A stretch of DNA of 64,000 nt. It comes from Janibacter limosus. GTDB lineage: Bacteria; Actinomycetota; Actinomycetes; Actinomycetales; Dermatophilaceae. Positions 55,822 through 64,000 of this stretch are shown here, one piece after another (position 1 is the first letter of the stretch; every line of letters starts with the position of its first letter). Position numbers and translations under genes: made by a program. The stretch is from contig NZ_CP036164.1 in assembly GCF_004295485.1 (NCBI RefSeq), forward strand, positions 496,001 through 560,000, written 5' to 3'. The notes under the pieces are model-generated. The model had not been told where the DNA came from and did not search any database. It was given only the letters and a program-made list of their open reading frames with translations.

Positions 55822-58800
55822 GGGCGGGGCCGTCCGGTGAGTTCGTCGAGCGCTCGCCGCAGGCGATCGACGAACTCAACTGCGATGTCCCTGCGAGATG
55901 GGTGTCGCCCCAGTCGGGTGGCGAGGTGATCGGTGTTCACGAGTGGAGATCTGGCCACGAGGACAGCGCGACTGCGCAGGTTGGGCGCCGCGGCTATGCG
56001 AGCCCGCCACTCGTGCAGTCGTCCCGGCCGGGTGACGGCAGACCACAGCTCTCGCTCGGGAGAAGGCGGCAGCTGCTCGAGTTGACCAGTGCCGGCAGCG
56101 AAGGCCACCTGCGCCTTGAACTCGTCCACCCAACGCCCCACGGACTGCTGCAGGTCCTCGTCGGCGCCGCGCCAGGCGTGAGCCACATCGCCGTCCGACT
56201 GGCCTCCTGGAGGGTTGCGCCCCGCATGCATGACGAGGATCGCGACCTGAGCGGCGAGCGAGGGTGTCGGGCAGTCGATCCCGCAGATCTGACGGGTGGC
56301 GCGCTCGGACCAGAGGCGGTCGAAGGCGACATCTGGAGGCAGCCCGATGCCTGGGTAGTGCCGGTGGACGTCGACGTATCCCCAGAGGTGGTGCCACAGG
56401 GTCGTTGAGTGCTCGAAGGGTGAGCTGGTGGGGAACCGGGCCTGGGTGCGGTACCCGGCCAATGCGCACGCCGCGAGCAGCCTCTCGATGTGATCAGGCC
56501 GGACCAGCACATCGGCATCCGTCGAGTAGCGCCCTGGGGAGGCCAGGCGAGGGTCGAGCGCACTGCCCTTGATGTGGAGCAGGTCGATCCCCTGCTGCCC
56601 GGCGATGTGCTGAACCGCAGCGTGTCCCAGCTGCACACGCACCTTCAAGGGGACCGAGCTCTGGGTGTCGTCGGTGGGAGAGACCATCACGGGCACGAGG
56701 ACGCGATCGACGACCTTGCGGATCTCGCGGACGCGGTCACCCCATGTCGGGACCTGGGGATCGGATCCCTTCGGGTACTGGTAGGTCGCCGGGATGGCCG
56801 CAGCCACTGCGGCGGGGAAGCCTGCCTGCCCGGTCACCGTGATCCGCTCGTCGGTGCTGTCCCGGAATCCTGCGACGGGCGTGCTCACGACTGGCCGACC
56901 GACAGCGCGGTACTCGTAGAGCTTGATCGGGTCGAGGCTGTCGGTGAACGAGTCGACCACGTGAGGGACGAGGAGCACGTCGGCGTGCTGAAGATAGGCC
57001 GGCACGGCCCGACGGTCCTTGGACCCGAGGCGCACGACACCAGCAGCGGCCAAGCGATCCCGGTCGGGCGGTGACAACGCATCCGGACCGACGAGCACAA
57101 CTGTGCCGGCAGCGGCTATGGCGTGCGCGGTCGCCACGCACAGGTCCACGTCGAGGCGGTCGGCGTGGAGGGTGCCGACGTACACCGCGACCGGACCGAC
57201 CGGGAGGTCGTCAGGTCTGGCGGTCGGCCGGGTGGTCTCGCCGTCGACCGCGTTCGCGATGAGCGTCACCGGTCGCCGCCCAGACTTGGTCCTCACGAGC
57301 TGGGGTGAGCACACGACCACCGCTGCCGCCTGGTCCATCAGCGCGTCCTCGTGCCTGCGCAGACGCGTGAGAGTCTCCGGGCCGCGCTTGGCCTCGAGCC
57401 AGTCGTCCGTGATGTCATACAGCGTTGACCACCCGGTGCGTTGCATGACGAGCGCTCCCTGCGGGTCGTTGACCCACAGGGCCGGGTGCTCGAGCCTGAG
57501 CTTGGCGGCGGCGAGGCGGACCGCGTCCGCCCAACGCTCGTCCTGGCGGGGGTCAAGTCGTCGGGGCAGGAGCTTGGTCGGTTCGAGGAGCCACAGGTTG
57601 TCGGGGTCGACACCGGGCAGGAGCGGACCGCGACGCAGCCCCTTGCCTCGTCGGGTCGGCCTGCCCGAGCGCAGGTCGTGCAGAGGATCGGTACCCGGTT
57701 CGACCACGAGGACGCGCAGGGTGGGGTCGTCTCGCAGCAGGCCGGCGAGCAGGTGCTGATTGCGCCTCCACACTCGGTCCCACGGCTCGAGCGAGATCAC
57801 GATGATGCCGTTGCCCGGCGCGAGGGGGAGGTCTCCACGTCGACTCTCCACCGCGTGTCGATAGACCTCATCCGTCGTGGCGGCCTGGGCCGAGATCGAG
57901 AAGTGCTCGCGTTGCCGGTCCCGCAGCGCTCGCCCGTATCGGTCGCGGCGTTCTGCGTCGTCAGCCAGCTCGGCCAGCAGGCGACCTGCGGCCCGGACAT
58001 CGCCAGGAGGGAAGAGCGCTGCGTCGTCCACACCTCCGACACTCTCGAGATGGCCCCCCGCAGCGGCGGCCACGACAGGCGTGCTCGAGGCCATCGCTTC
58101 CACCACGGCGAGGCCGAACCCCTCGATGGGGCATGGTGCGAGGGTGATCGCAGCAGCCGACATCAGGTGGGCGACATCGTCTCGATGGCCGAGGAAGTCT
58201 GTGGACGGGCCGATGGCCAGACGTTCGGCGAGCAGTTGCAGGTCCTCGCGCATGGCTCCGTCGCCGGCAACGACGAGGCGCCAGCCCTGGGCGGCTAGGC
58301 CTGATGCGGCGAAAGCGGCCACGGCTATGTCCGTGGCCTTTTCTTCCTCGAGCCGCTGGGCGACGAGGACGGTGTGGTCGCGCCGCGAAGGGGAGAGCGC
58401 GTCGGGTCGGTCGGCGATCCCGGGGTGGATGACTGTCGAGTCCACGTCGAGCCCCCCGGCGATGTATTCGCTGACCGCGATCTCGGCACTCAGCCGTGAC
58501 TGCAGTCGCTCGGCGACGGACCGTGCTCGGGTCGAGGCGCCTCGCGGCGCCGCGAAGTGTCGTGTGCTGACGACAGGTGTCTGGGCGAGTGCCGGACTGA
58601 TCAGGGCCGCGACGTCGGCTGTCGTCATGTGGGTGGCGACCACGTCTGCGCCACGACCGGCCGGCCCGGCGAGGCAGCGCAGGGCAGCCCTCAGGCCGGG
58701 GGCTGGGCACAGCATGACCCCAGCGCGGTCGATCGATGCCCTCATGCGTCTCTGGTCGCCGCCGAGGACCGTGACCTCATGGCCCTGGTCGTGCTGCGCA

Positions 58801-58871
58801 GCGGCGAGGATCGCGACGTGCCGCTCGACCCCCGCGAAGTTGGTCGTGCAGACCACGTGGGTGATCTTCAT
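55818..58871 (-). CDS. GT4 - GT4-like - nucleotidyltransferase fusion protein
   Basis: The 1017-residue protein has three parts. Residues 1-340 are a GT4 transferase (FAGVERHVAILA, VAQRLEEEKATDIA, APCPIEGFGLAVVEAMASST). Residues 355-720 are a second GT-B-like part (VISLEPWDRVWRRNQHLLAG, YVGTLHADRLDVDL, HADVLLVPHVVDSF). Residues 735-1017 are an uncharacterised nucleotidyltransferase of the NTP_transf_5 type: LLHIKGSALDPRL, then RYSTDADVLVRPDH with D785 and D787 as metal ligands. GT parts act on the polymer; the transferase substrate is unknown. Confidence 0.82.
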   Translation of the reverse strand: MKITHVVCTTNFAGVERHVAILAAAQHDQGHEVTVLGGDQRRMRASIDRAGVMLCPAPGLRAALRCLAGPAGRGADVVATHMTTADVAALISPALAQTPVVSTRHFAAPRGASTRARSVAERLQSRLSAEIAVSEYIAGGLDVDSTVIHPGIADRPDALSPSRRDHTVLVAQRLEEEKATDIAVAAFAASGLAAQGWRLVVAGDGAMREDLQLLAERLAIGPSTDFLGHRDDVAHLMSAAAITLAPCPIEGFGLAVVEAMASSTPVVAAAAGGHLESVGGVDDAALFPPGDVRAAGRLLAELADDAERRDRYGRALRDRQREHFSISAQAATTDEVYRHAVESRRGDLPLAPGNGIIVISLEPWDRVWRRNQHLLAGLLRDDPTLRVLVVEPGTDPLHDLRSGRPTRRGKGLRRGPLLPGVDPDNLWLLEPTKLLPRRLDPRQDERWADAVRLAAAKLRLEHPALWVNDPQGALVMQRTGWSTLYDITDDWLEAKRGPETLTRLRRHEDALMDQAAAVVVCSPQLVRTKSGRRPVTLIANAVDGETTRPTARPDDLPVGPVAVYVGTLHADRLDVDLCVATAHAIAAAGTVVLVGPDALSPPDRDRLAAAGVVRLGSKDRRAVPAYLQHADVLLVPHVVDSFTDSLDPIKLYEYRAVGRPVVSTPVAGFRDSTDERITVTGQAGFPAAVAAAIPATYQYPKGSDPQVPTWGDRVREIRKVVDRVLVPVMVSPTDDTQSSVPLKVRVQLGHAAVQHIAGQQGIDLLHIKGSALDPRLASPGRYSTDADVLVRPDHIERLLAACALAGYRTQARFPTSSPFEHSTTLWHHLWGYVDVHRHYPGIGLPPDVAFDRLWSERATRQICGIDCPTPSLAAQVAILVMHAGRNPPGGQSDGDVAHAWRGADEDLQQSVGRWVDEFKAQVAFAAGTGQLEQLPPSPERELWSAVTRPGRLHEWRARIAAAPNLRSRAVLVARSPLVNTDHLATRLGRHPSRRDIAVEFVDRLRRALDELTGRPRP

Positions 58872-60205
58872 ACCCGGGCACCTGCGACTCCCGTGGTCTG
58901 CTCGGCGGTCGGCAGCGGTAGGTCACCGAGAGCTGCCTGCTCGGCATCCTCGTGCTCGCGCCGGGCCAGGGCGCCGAGGCAGATGCCAGCGATGACGAAG
59001 GGGATGGAGGTCTGGGCGGCCACCCAGAAGAGGTCGAGCTGGCCCTGCACGAAGCGTGAGAGGACGGCCAGGACGGCGAGCGTGCCGTAGGCAGGGGGGA
59101 GCTTCCACAGGACGACGATGGTGCCGACCATCAGGACGAGGAACCCGAGCAGCCCGAGGATGCCTGCGGAGGTGAGGACCTCGAGCTCGGCGTTGGGCGG
59201 TTGGAAGCCACCGGGGAAGCGGTCGGTGTACCACCATCGGAGCCCGACCCCGACGATCGGCGACGTCTGCCAGATGTCGATGGCGTCCTGGAACCAGGTG
59301 AGTCGCTGGAAGACGGAGTTGTGCACGTTGTCGCTGGACACCTGGTCGCGGACGAGGGTGAAGACGACCACGAGGGCGGGGACAATGCCGAGCAGGATGA
59401 CCTTGGAGCGTCGCCGGTCGGTGCGGCTGCGCAGCACGAGCACGATCAGCGCCACCCCCAAGGCCACCACCGCCTGGCGGGACTGGGTGAAGCCGATGCC
59501 GATGGCGAGCCACCAGAAGGCAGTGACGCCGGCCCGGCGACTGAGGTTGGCCCAGGCGGGCCGGACGTAAGCGATCAAGGCCGTGATGCCCATGACCGTT
59601 CCGAGGAAGTTCTTGTGCATGCCGGGTTGGAGGTACACGGGCCGGAAGTCGCCCTGCAGGGCCTGCAGCACACCGACCACGATGGTCCACGTGGCGAGGA
59701 CGAGCGCCGCAGCGAGCATGAGCTTCAGACCCACGCCGCCCATCCCTGATCTCCCGACGCTCCAGCCGAGGATGAGTCCGCCTGCGATGAGCAGGCCGGA
59801 GCGCGCCCAGTCCAAGGTGTTGGCCAGATAGGGGTTGGCCACCACGGTGAAGAGGGTCGCGCTCTGATAGATGGCGACGAGCCACAGGAGGTTGCGCCCC
59901 GGCGCACTGATCGGGTGTCGCACGAAGAGGAGGGCGCACAGCGTGCCGATGGCGAGGGCGACATCCGACACCGAGATGTCCGTGCCGCCGTAGACGACCC
60001 GAGCAGCGACGTAGAGCAGTGGGAGTGCGAGCAGCGGGACGGCGACGGGCTGGAGTGCAGAGATGCCCAGCAGGAGCACGCCCAGCCCGGCCACGAGGGC
60101 CAGGCCGGGGTACTGGGGTGCAAACCAGCCAAGGGCCGCTGCGGCGCCGCCGGTGAGCAGGAGGGCGCCGGCGGCGGTGACGCGGTCACGAGCGGTGCTG
60201 CTCAT
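58868..60205 (-). CDS. O-antigen ligase/polymerase family membrane protein (Wzy-like)
   Basis: The 445-residue protein has about eleven hydrophobic helices and the Wzy_C/O-antigen ligase-type outer loop (SSDNVHNSVFQRLTWFQDAI, VGVGLRWWYTDRFPGGFQPP, NAELEVLTSAGILGLLGFLV). It would polymerise or ligate undecaprenyl-linked repeat units. ATG at 60205 overlaps the upstream GT fusion stop, and its own stop overlaps the next gene, so the three minus-strand genes form a coupled operon with pqqD-like. Confidence 0.88.
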   Translation of the reverse strand: MSSTARDRVTAAGALLLTGGAAAALGWFAPQYPGLALVAGLGVLLLGISALQPVAVPLLALPLLYVAARVVYGGTDISVSDVALAIGTLCALLFVRHPISAPGRNLLWLVAIYQSATLFTVVANPYLANTLDWARSGLLIAGGLILGWSVGRSGMGGVGLKLMLAAALVLATWTIVVGVLQALQGDFRPVYLQPGMHKNFLGTVMGITALIAYVRPAWANLSRRAGVTAFWWLAIGIGFTQSRQAVVALGVALIVLVLRSRTDRRRSKVILLGIVPALVVVFTLVRDQVSSDNVHNSVFQRLTWFQDAIDIWQTSPIVGVGLRWWYTDRFPGGFQPPNAELEVLTSAGILGLLGFLVLMVGTIVVLWKLPPAYGTLAVLAVLSRFVQGQLDLFWVAAQTSIPFVIAGICLGALARREHEDAEQAALGDLPLPTAEQTTGVAGARV

Positions 60206-62184
60206 GGTTGCTCGGACGCAGTCGTCGGAGCGCCACCCAGCAGGTCGGACTCCACCCGGATCGGACCGCGCATGTACCGAAGGACCCGGTCGCGAGCTGC
60301 CTGTGCGCGCTCGTTCCGCAGGAGCAGCGCTCGCGCCCCTGACCCGACGATGACTGCGGCCCGCGTGACCTGCCAGCCGAGCGACCCGAAGTGCTTGCGG
60401 TGGTAGCGCTCCTGCGAGGCGTGGAAGTGCGCGTCGCGCCGGCCGGGGTCGGAGCTCGTGGCGGCCCCGAGGTGTCGTGCGGTGACCTCGGGCACCAGCG
60501 CATGGCGCCACCCGAGGTCGTGGGCGCGTCGGGCCCAGTCGGTCTCCTCGGCGTAGAGGAAGAAGGACTCGTCCAGGCCCCCGACCTGCTCGAGGGCCTC
60601 GGCTCGCAGGAGGAGCACGGAGCCGATGACATAGCCCGGCCCGCCGTGGAGACCACCGAGACCGATCGCCTCGAGGGCCGCCCCCCACGGGGTGGGGAAG
60701 GGCCAGGCGACCCGCCCGGGCCGGTCGTCGCCGTCGAGCTGCCGTGGCCCCACGCTCGCCAGGTCAGGTCGGGCGCGCAGGGCAGCGTGCAGCGCACGGA
60801 CCCCGGCCTCGTCGATCACGGCGTCGGGGTTGAGCAGCAGCACGTCGCTGCCGGGCGTGAGCCGGTCGGCCAGTGCGTGGTTGACCCCGGCGGCGAATCC
60901 GCCGTTGCGACCCGGGTCCAGGTAGCGCACGCCGAGGTCGGTGCACACCTCGCGCACGAGCGGGTCGGACGAGTTGTCGACGACGGTGACGGGGAGGTGG
61001 CGGACGGGCTCGAGGCTCGCTCGCAGGAGGTCCGGTCGGTGGTAGGCCACGACGATGACCTCGGGGTCCGTCGCGGGGGTGACCGCGCCCGTGCCACCGA
61101 TGCCCTCGTACAACGCCACGTAGTCCCCACCGATCGTGTCCCAGGTGAACGCGTCTGCGCGCGCCAGCCCCTCACGTCGCATTGTCGCCCACACCGCAGG
61201 GTCGGTGCCCACGTGGTCCAGCGCACTCGCCAGGGCGGCCGCATCACCCGGTGGGACGAGCAGACCGGCACCGCGCACCACGTCGGGGAGCGCACCGCTG
61301 TCGCTGGCGACCACCGGCGTACCGCAGGCCATCGCCTCGACCGCCACGCGGCCGAACTGCTCGGTCCACGTCGGCGTCGTGAGGGACGGGATGGCGAGTA
61401 CGTCGAGGCCGCGGTAGAAGTCCGGCAGGTCCGCCTTGTCGACCGGCCCGCTGAAGTCCACCCGGCCCGCGAGATCCGGGTGGGTGGCTCGGGCGCGCAG
61501 CTCGGGTTCGCGCGAGCCCGCGCCGGCGATGGACACCCTTGCGCAGGGGAGGGCGGCGACCGCCTCCAGGAGGACGTCGACCCCCTTGTGCTGCTCCAGC
61601 CTGCCGACGTAGCCCACCAGCACGCGGGAGCCCTGCCGTCGTGGCGCATCCGCTGCCGGCGAAAAACGCTCGACGTCGACCCCCAGACCGATGGTCACGG
61701 CACGCCCGGTCAGCCCCTTGGCGGTCACGATGCGACCGGCCTCGTCGTTGCACACGCTCACGGCGCTCGCGTGGCGCAGGGACCACCTCTCCATCCAACG
61801 GAAGGGGGGTGGGTAGCGCTTGTCGATGTTTTGCGCCGAGTACAAGGCGAAGGGGGCGCGAGACCGGCGCAGTGCCCGGATGGCCAGCACTTCGGCGGTG
61901 GCCAGCGCGAAGGGCTCTTCGTGCAGGTCGAGCACGTCCCAGTCCTCTCCGAGGAGACGCCACAGCGGTCGGGGGTCGTAGACGAACAATGCCGGGTGGC
62001 TGCCGAGGGTGCGGACTCCGCGCACGTCCTCGCCGTCGCGCGGTCGAAGGGGGACGGTGCGGCCCCCTTCGTCCCACTGCATGGCGGTCACCGACGTGAC
62101 CTCGTGACCGGCCCGGCGGACCACTCGCTCCCGTGCTCGCCAGTCGTCCACCACACCGCTGTGGGAGATCCGAAGGATCCGCAC
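60202..62184 (-). CDS. GT4-GT2 fusion glycosyltransferase
   Basis: The start is GTG at 62184 with AGGAG eight bases upstream; a longer upstream open frame is rejected because it overlaps the divergent gene. The 660-residue chain has an N-terminal GT4 part (to about 385: GYVGRLEQHKGVDVLLEAVA, TEQFGRVAVEAMACGTPVVA) and a GT2 part of rhamnosyltransferase type (400-625: VIVVAYHRPDLLRASL, DVLLLNPDAVIDEAG, FFLYAEETDWARRAHDLG). It probably adds two sugars to the repeat unit. Confidence 0.88.
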   Translation of the reverse strand: MRILRISHSGVVDDWRARERVVRRAGHEVTSVTAMQWDEGGRTVPLRPRDGEDVRGVRTLGSHPALFVYDPRPLWRLLGEDWDVLDLHEEPFALATAEVLAIRALRRSRAPFALYSAQNIDKRYPPPFRWMERWSLRHASAVSVCNDEAGRIVTAKGLTGRAVTIGLGVDVERFSPAADAPRRQGSRVLVGYVGRLEQHKGVDVLLEAVAALPCARVSIAGAGSREPELRARATHPDLAGRVDFSGPVDKADLPDFYRGLDVLAIPSLTTPTWTEQFGRVAVEAMACGTPVVASDSGALPDVVRGAGLLVPPGDAAALASALDHVGTDPAVWATMRREGLARADAFTWDTIGGDYVALYEGIGGTGAVTPATDPEVIVVAYHRPDLLRASLEPVRHLPVTVVDNSSDPLVREVCTDLGVRYLDPGRNGGFAAGVNHALADRLTPGSDVLLLNPDAVIDEAGVRALHAALRARPDLASVGPRQLDGDDRPGRVAWPFPTPWGAALEAIGLGGLHGGPGYVIGSVLLLRAEALEQVGGLDESFFLYAEETDWARRAHDLGWRHALVPEVTARHLGAATSSDPGRRDAHFHASQERYHRKHFGSLGWQVTRAAVIVGSGARALLLRNERAQAARDRVLRYMRGPIRVESDLLGGAPTTASEQP

Positions 62185-62281
62185 CTTATAGACTCCTCGC
62201 GAGTGGGTGGGGGGCGTCACACTGACCTTACCGGCCGCGCATCGGGCGCTGGCCGTTCGCGCCCAGGGGTAGGAGCAAGAG

Positions 62282-63685
62282 TTGCAGTTCAGCGAGTTCT
62301 TGAATGTCCTGAGGACGCGATGGAAGCTCATCGCCGCGTGCGTCGTGCTGGCCGTCCTGGCCGCCACGGCGCTCACCCTGCTCACGACCCCGGTGTACGA
62401 GGCCCGAGCCCGGATCTATCTCAGTGCCGAGGGGCGCGGCGGGGACGCTGCGCGGAGCACGGGCAGTGTCTTCGTCCTCACCAGCGACGACCTCGACACC
62501 TATGTCTCGATCCTCAACACCCCTGCGGTGCTCGGCCCGCTGCGCAAGGAGCTCGGCCTCGCAACGGGGCACCCGATCAACGTGAGCGCAGAGGTCACCG
62601 GCTCGACCTCGATCCTCAACATCACCGCCCGCTCGTCCGACCCGAAGGAGGCTGCCGCGGTCGCCAACGAGGTGGGCCCCCAGCTCGGGGCAGTGGCTGG
62701 CGAGTTCTCCACGCTGCTGAAGTCGTCGGGGCAGAAGGTCGTCTCGACGCCGATCCAGCCAGCCTCGGCGCCGTCGCGACCGGTGTCCCCAGACCCGGTG
62801 CGCAACATCGGCCTCGGCCTGCTCGCAGGTCTCGTCCTCGGGATCGGTCTCGCCTTCATCCGGCACGCCCTGGACACCAAGGTCCGTGGCGAGGAGGACA
62901 TCCGCGCGCACTCCGATGCGCCGATGCTGGCCGCGCTGCCCCTCGACCGGTCCTCGACCACGGGGCTCGTCAGCGTCGAGGACGACCCGCATGGCCGGCA
63001 TGCCGAGGCGATCCGTCGGCTGCGCACCAACCTGATGTTCGTCGACGTCACGACCGGCAGACATTCCTTCGTCGTCACCTCGGCGATGCCCGGCGAGGGC
63101 AAGACGACCACGGCTGCCAACCTCGCGCTGGCGATGGCCGACTCCGGACGTCGCACGCTGCTCGTCGACGCAGACCTGCGCAACCCGTCGGTCGCGCGCA
63201 CCCTCGGCATGGAGGGCAGCGTGGGCCTCACGACCGTACTGCTCGGAGAGGCGGAGGTGCGCGACGTCATCCAGCCGTGGGGCTCTCATGGCATGGACGT
63301 GCTCCCGGCAGGGCCCGTCCCGCCCAACCCGAGCGAGCTGCTCGGCTCGGCCCCGATGGAGGAGCTGCTGCGCTCCCTCGTGGGCACGTACGACTTCGTC
63401 CTCATCGACTCCCCACCGGTCGTGCCGGTCATCGACGCCGTCGTCATCGAGCGGCTCACCGGTGGTCTGCTCATGGTTGTGGCCACCGACCGGACCCGCA
63501 AGAAGGACCTGGCCGCCGCGCTGCGACAGCTCGACACCGTCGGGGCGCGCGTCTCGGGGTTCGCCCGTAACTTCGTCGCCAGCAAGGCAGAGGGTGGTTA
63601 CCGCTACGGCTACCACGCCTACGAGCAGGAGGTCGAGCGTGAGACCCGGCGTGCCCGCAAGACGAAGACCCGCAGCCGCACCTGA
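62282..63685 (+). CDS. Wzz-type chain-length determinant fused to a tyrosine kinase (BY-kinase)
   Basis: TTG at 62282 has GGTAGGAG six bases upstream, so a rare TTG start is supported. The 467-residue protein has two helices (WKLIAACVVLAVLAATALTL; IGLGLLAGLVLGIGLAFI) flanking an outer Wzz domain, then a kinase with Walker A PGEGKTTTAANLA, Walker A' LLVDADLRNPS and FVLIDSPPVVPV. The tail has clustered tyrosines (YRYGYHAYEQ) for autophosphorylation. It controls polymer length and export. Confidence 0.93.
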   Translation: MQFSEFLNVLRTRWKLIAACVVLAVLAATALTLLTTPVYEARARIYLSAEGRGGDAARSTGSVFVLTSDDLDTYVSILNTPAVLGPLRKELGLATGHPINVSAEVTGSTSILNITARSSDPKEAAAVANEVGPQLGAVAGEFSTLLKSSGQKVVSTPIQPASAPSRPVSPDPVRNIGLGLLAGLVLGIGLAFIRHALDTKVRGEEDIRAHSDAPMLAALPLDRSSTTGLVSVEDDPHGRHAEAIRRLRTNLMFVDVTTGRHSFVVTSAMPGEGKTTTAANLALAMADSGRRTLLVDADLRNPSVARTLGMEGSVGLTTVLLGEAEVRDVIQPWGSHGMDVLPAGPVPPNPSELLGSAPMEELLRSLVGTYDFVLIDSPPVVPVIDAVVIERLTGGLLMVVATDRTRKKDLAAALRQLDTVGARVSGFARNFVASKAEGGYRYGYHAYEQEVERETRRARKTKTRSRT

Positions 63686-63695
63686 GCAGTCGGGC

Positions 63696-63743
63696 ATGAC
63701 GAAGGGCGCCGCGCGAGAGATCTCGCGCGGCGCCCTTCGTCAT
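63696..63743. terminator. Long hairpin between the BY-kinase gene and a convergent gene
   Basis: A 23-bp perfect stem starts ATGACGAAGGGCGCC on the left and ends GGCGCCCTTCGTCAT on the right, loop GA. It can terminate transcription from either side. Confidence 0.85.
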
Positions 63744-63762
63744 CAGTCAGTGGTGGACCCGA

Positions 63763-64000
63763 TCAGGGCGCCGCGGTGGTGGCAGGGGTGGGCTCCAGCG
63801 AAGCCGGCGGAGCCTGAGTGGCCGGAGCCGATGTCGAGGACGACGTGGGGGCGGCAGCCGTGCTCGTCGAGGAGCTGGTCTCGGCGCTCGAGCGGGCAGC
63901 GGGGGCGCTCGTCGTCGCGACGGCAGCATCCTTGCAGCAGTCGGGAGGCGTCCCGGGAACGGTTGTGGACACGGAGACGGGGTCGTGCTCGGTGTCCCCG
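63763..64000 (-). CDS. C-terminal part of a Ser/Thr/Ala/Pro-rich protein, 5' end outside the window
   Basis: Minus-strand reading from the right edge is open for about 78 residues (GDTEHDPVSVSTTVPGTPPD..., then Ser/Thr/Ala-rich) to a TGA at 63763. The low-complexity tail with CC near its start is typical of secreted or surface proteins of actinobacteria with a flexible, possibly O-mannosylated end. The domain is outside the window; no function can be given. An internal GTG at 63972 could be taken for a start, but the frame is open beyond it. Confidence 0.55.
   Translation of the reverse strand, partial: GDTEHDPVSVSTTVPGTPPDCCKDAAVATTSAPAARSSAETSSSTSTAAAPTSSSTSAPATQAPPASLEPTPATTAAP

Noticed and set aside
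55537..58871. Ribosomal peptide (RiPP) cluster
   Set aside because: No precursor ORF, radical SAM, protease or cyclase was seen near the PqqD-like gene, so only an unusual association is reported.
60391..63570. 1059-residue open frame overlapping the GT4-GT2 and BY-kinase genes
   Set aside because: Low-complexity translation that shadows well-recognised genes on both strands.

Overview
The window is high-GC chromosomal DNA of an actinomycete. MurT/GatD, a GuaB3-type protein, DUF3017, DUF3817, a SigK/RskA pair, monomeric isocitrate dehydrogenase and many leaderless-looking GTG-start genes support this. The overall look fits Micrococcales, perhaps Intrasporangiaceae (Janibacter-like); that family placement is inference. 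About 57 protein genes are packed tightly on both strands. No rRNA, tRNA, phage or transposase gene was seen.

Layout. 0-25 kb: peptidases, a drug exporter, GuaB3, a SSADH/GMC oxidoreductase pair, SURF1/DUF3817, guaA, plsC, the murT-gatD lipid II amidation operon, a divergent lipid/glycan group (flippase-like protein, PIG-L deacetylase, GT4, NUDIX) and DNA repair genes (family 5 UDG, LigD-type polymerase). 25.0-26.3 kb: an accessory DUF2510 gene of different composition, flanked by 11-bp direct repeats. 26-38 kb: pcrA, an M23 peptidase, a lipase, sucCD, a GH25 lysozyme, and a riboflavin operon (ribD-ribE-ribBA-ribH) behind an FMN riboswitch. 38-45 kb: a possible small RNA, an ECF sigma factor with a membrane partner, DUF6350, a four-copy 31-bp repeat array, purN, then a ZTP riboswitch ahead of purH-folD-DUF3017. 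45-53 kb: mdh, a SigK regulon (fasciclin lipoprotein-sigK-rskA plus a molybdopterin oxidoreductase, both with SigK-like promoters), aqpZ and icd. 53-64 kb: an exopolysaccharide locus with a priming glycosyltransferase, FkbM methyltransferase, PqqD-like protein, a GT-GT-nucleotidyltransferase fusion, O-antigen ligase/polymerase, a GT4-GT2 fusion and a Wzz/BY-kinase.

The least explained signals are: (1) a REP-like hairpin family whose copies start at the TGA stop codon of a gene and show compensatory stem changes, one pair sitting inside a glycosyltransferase gene; (2) four 31-bp units, each a dyad, phased near three helical turns; (3) the PqqD-like/nucleotidyltransferase pair inside a polysaccharide locus; (4) repeated 22-bp palindromes; (5) SigK-type promoters readable by eye; (6) predicted anti-Shine-Dalgarno pairings for both riboswitches.
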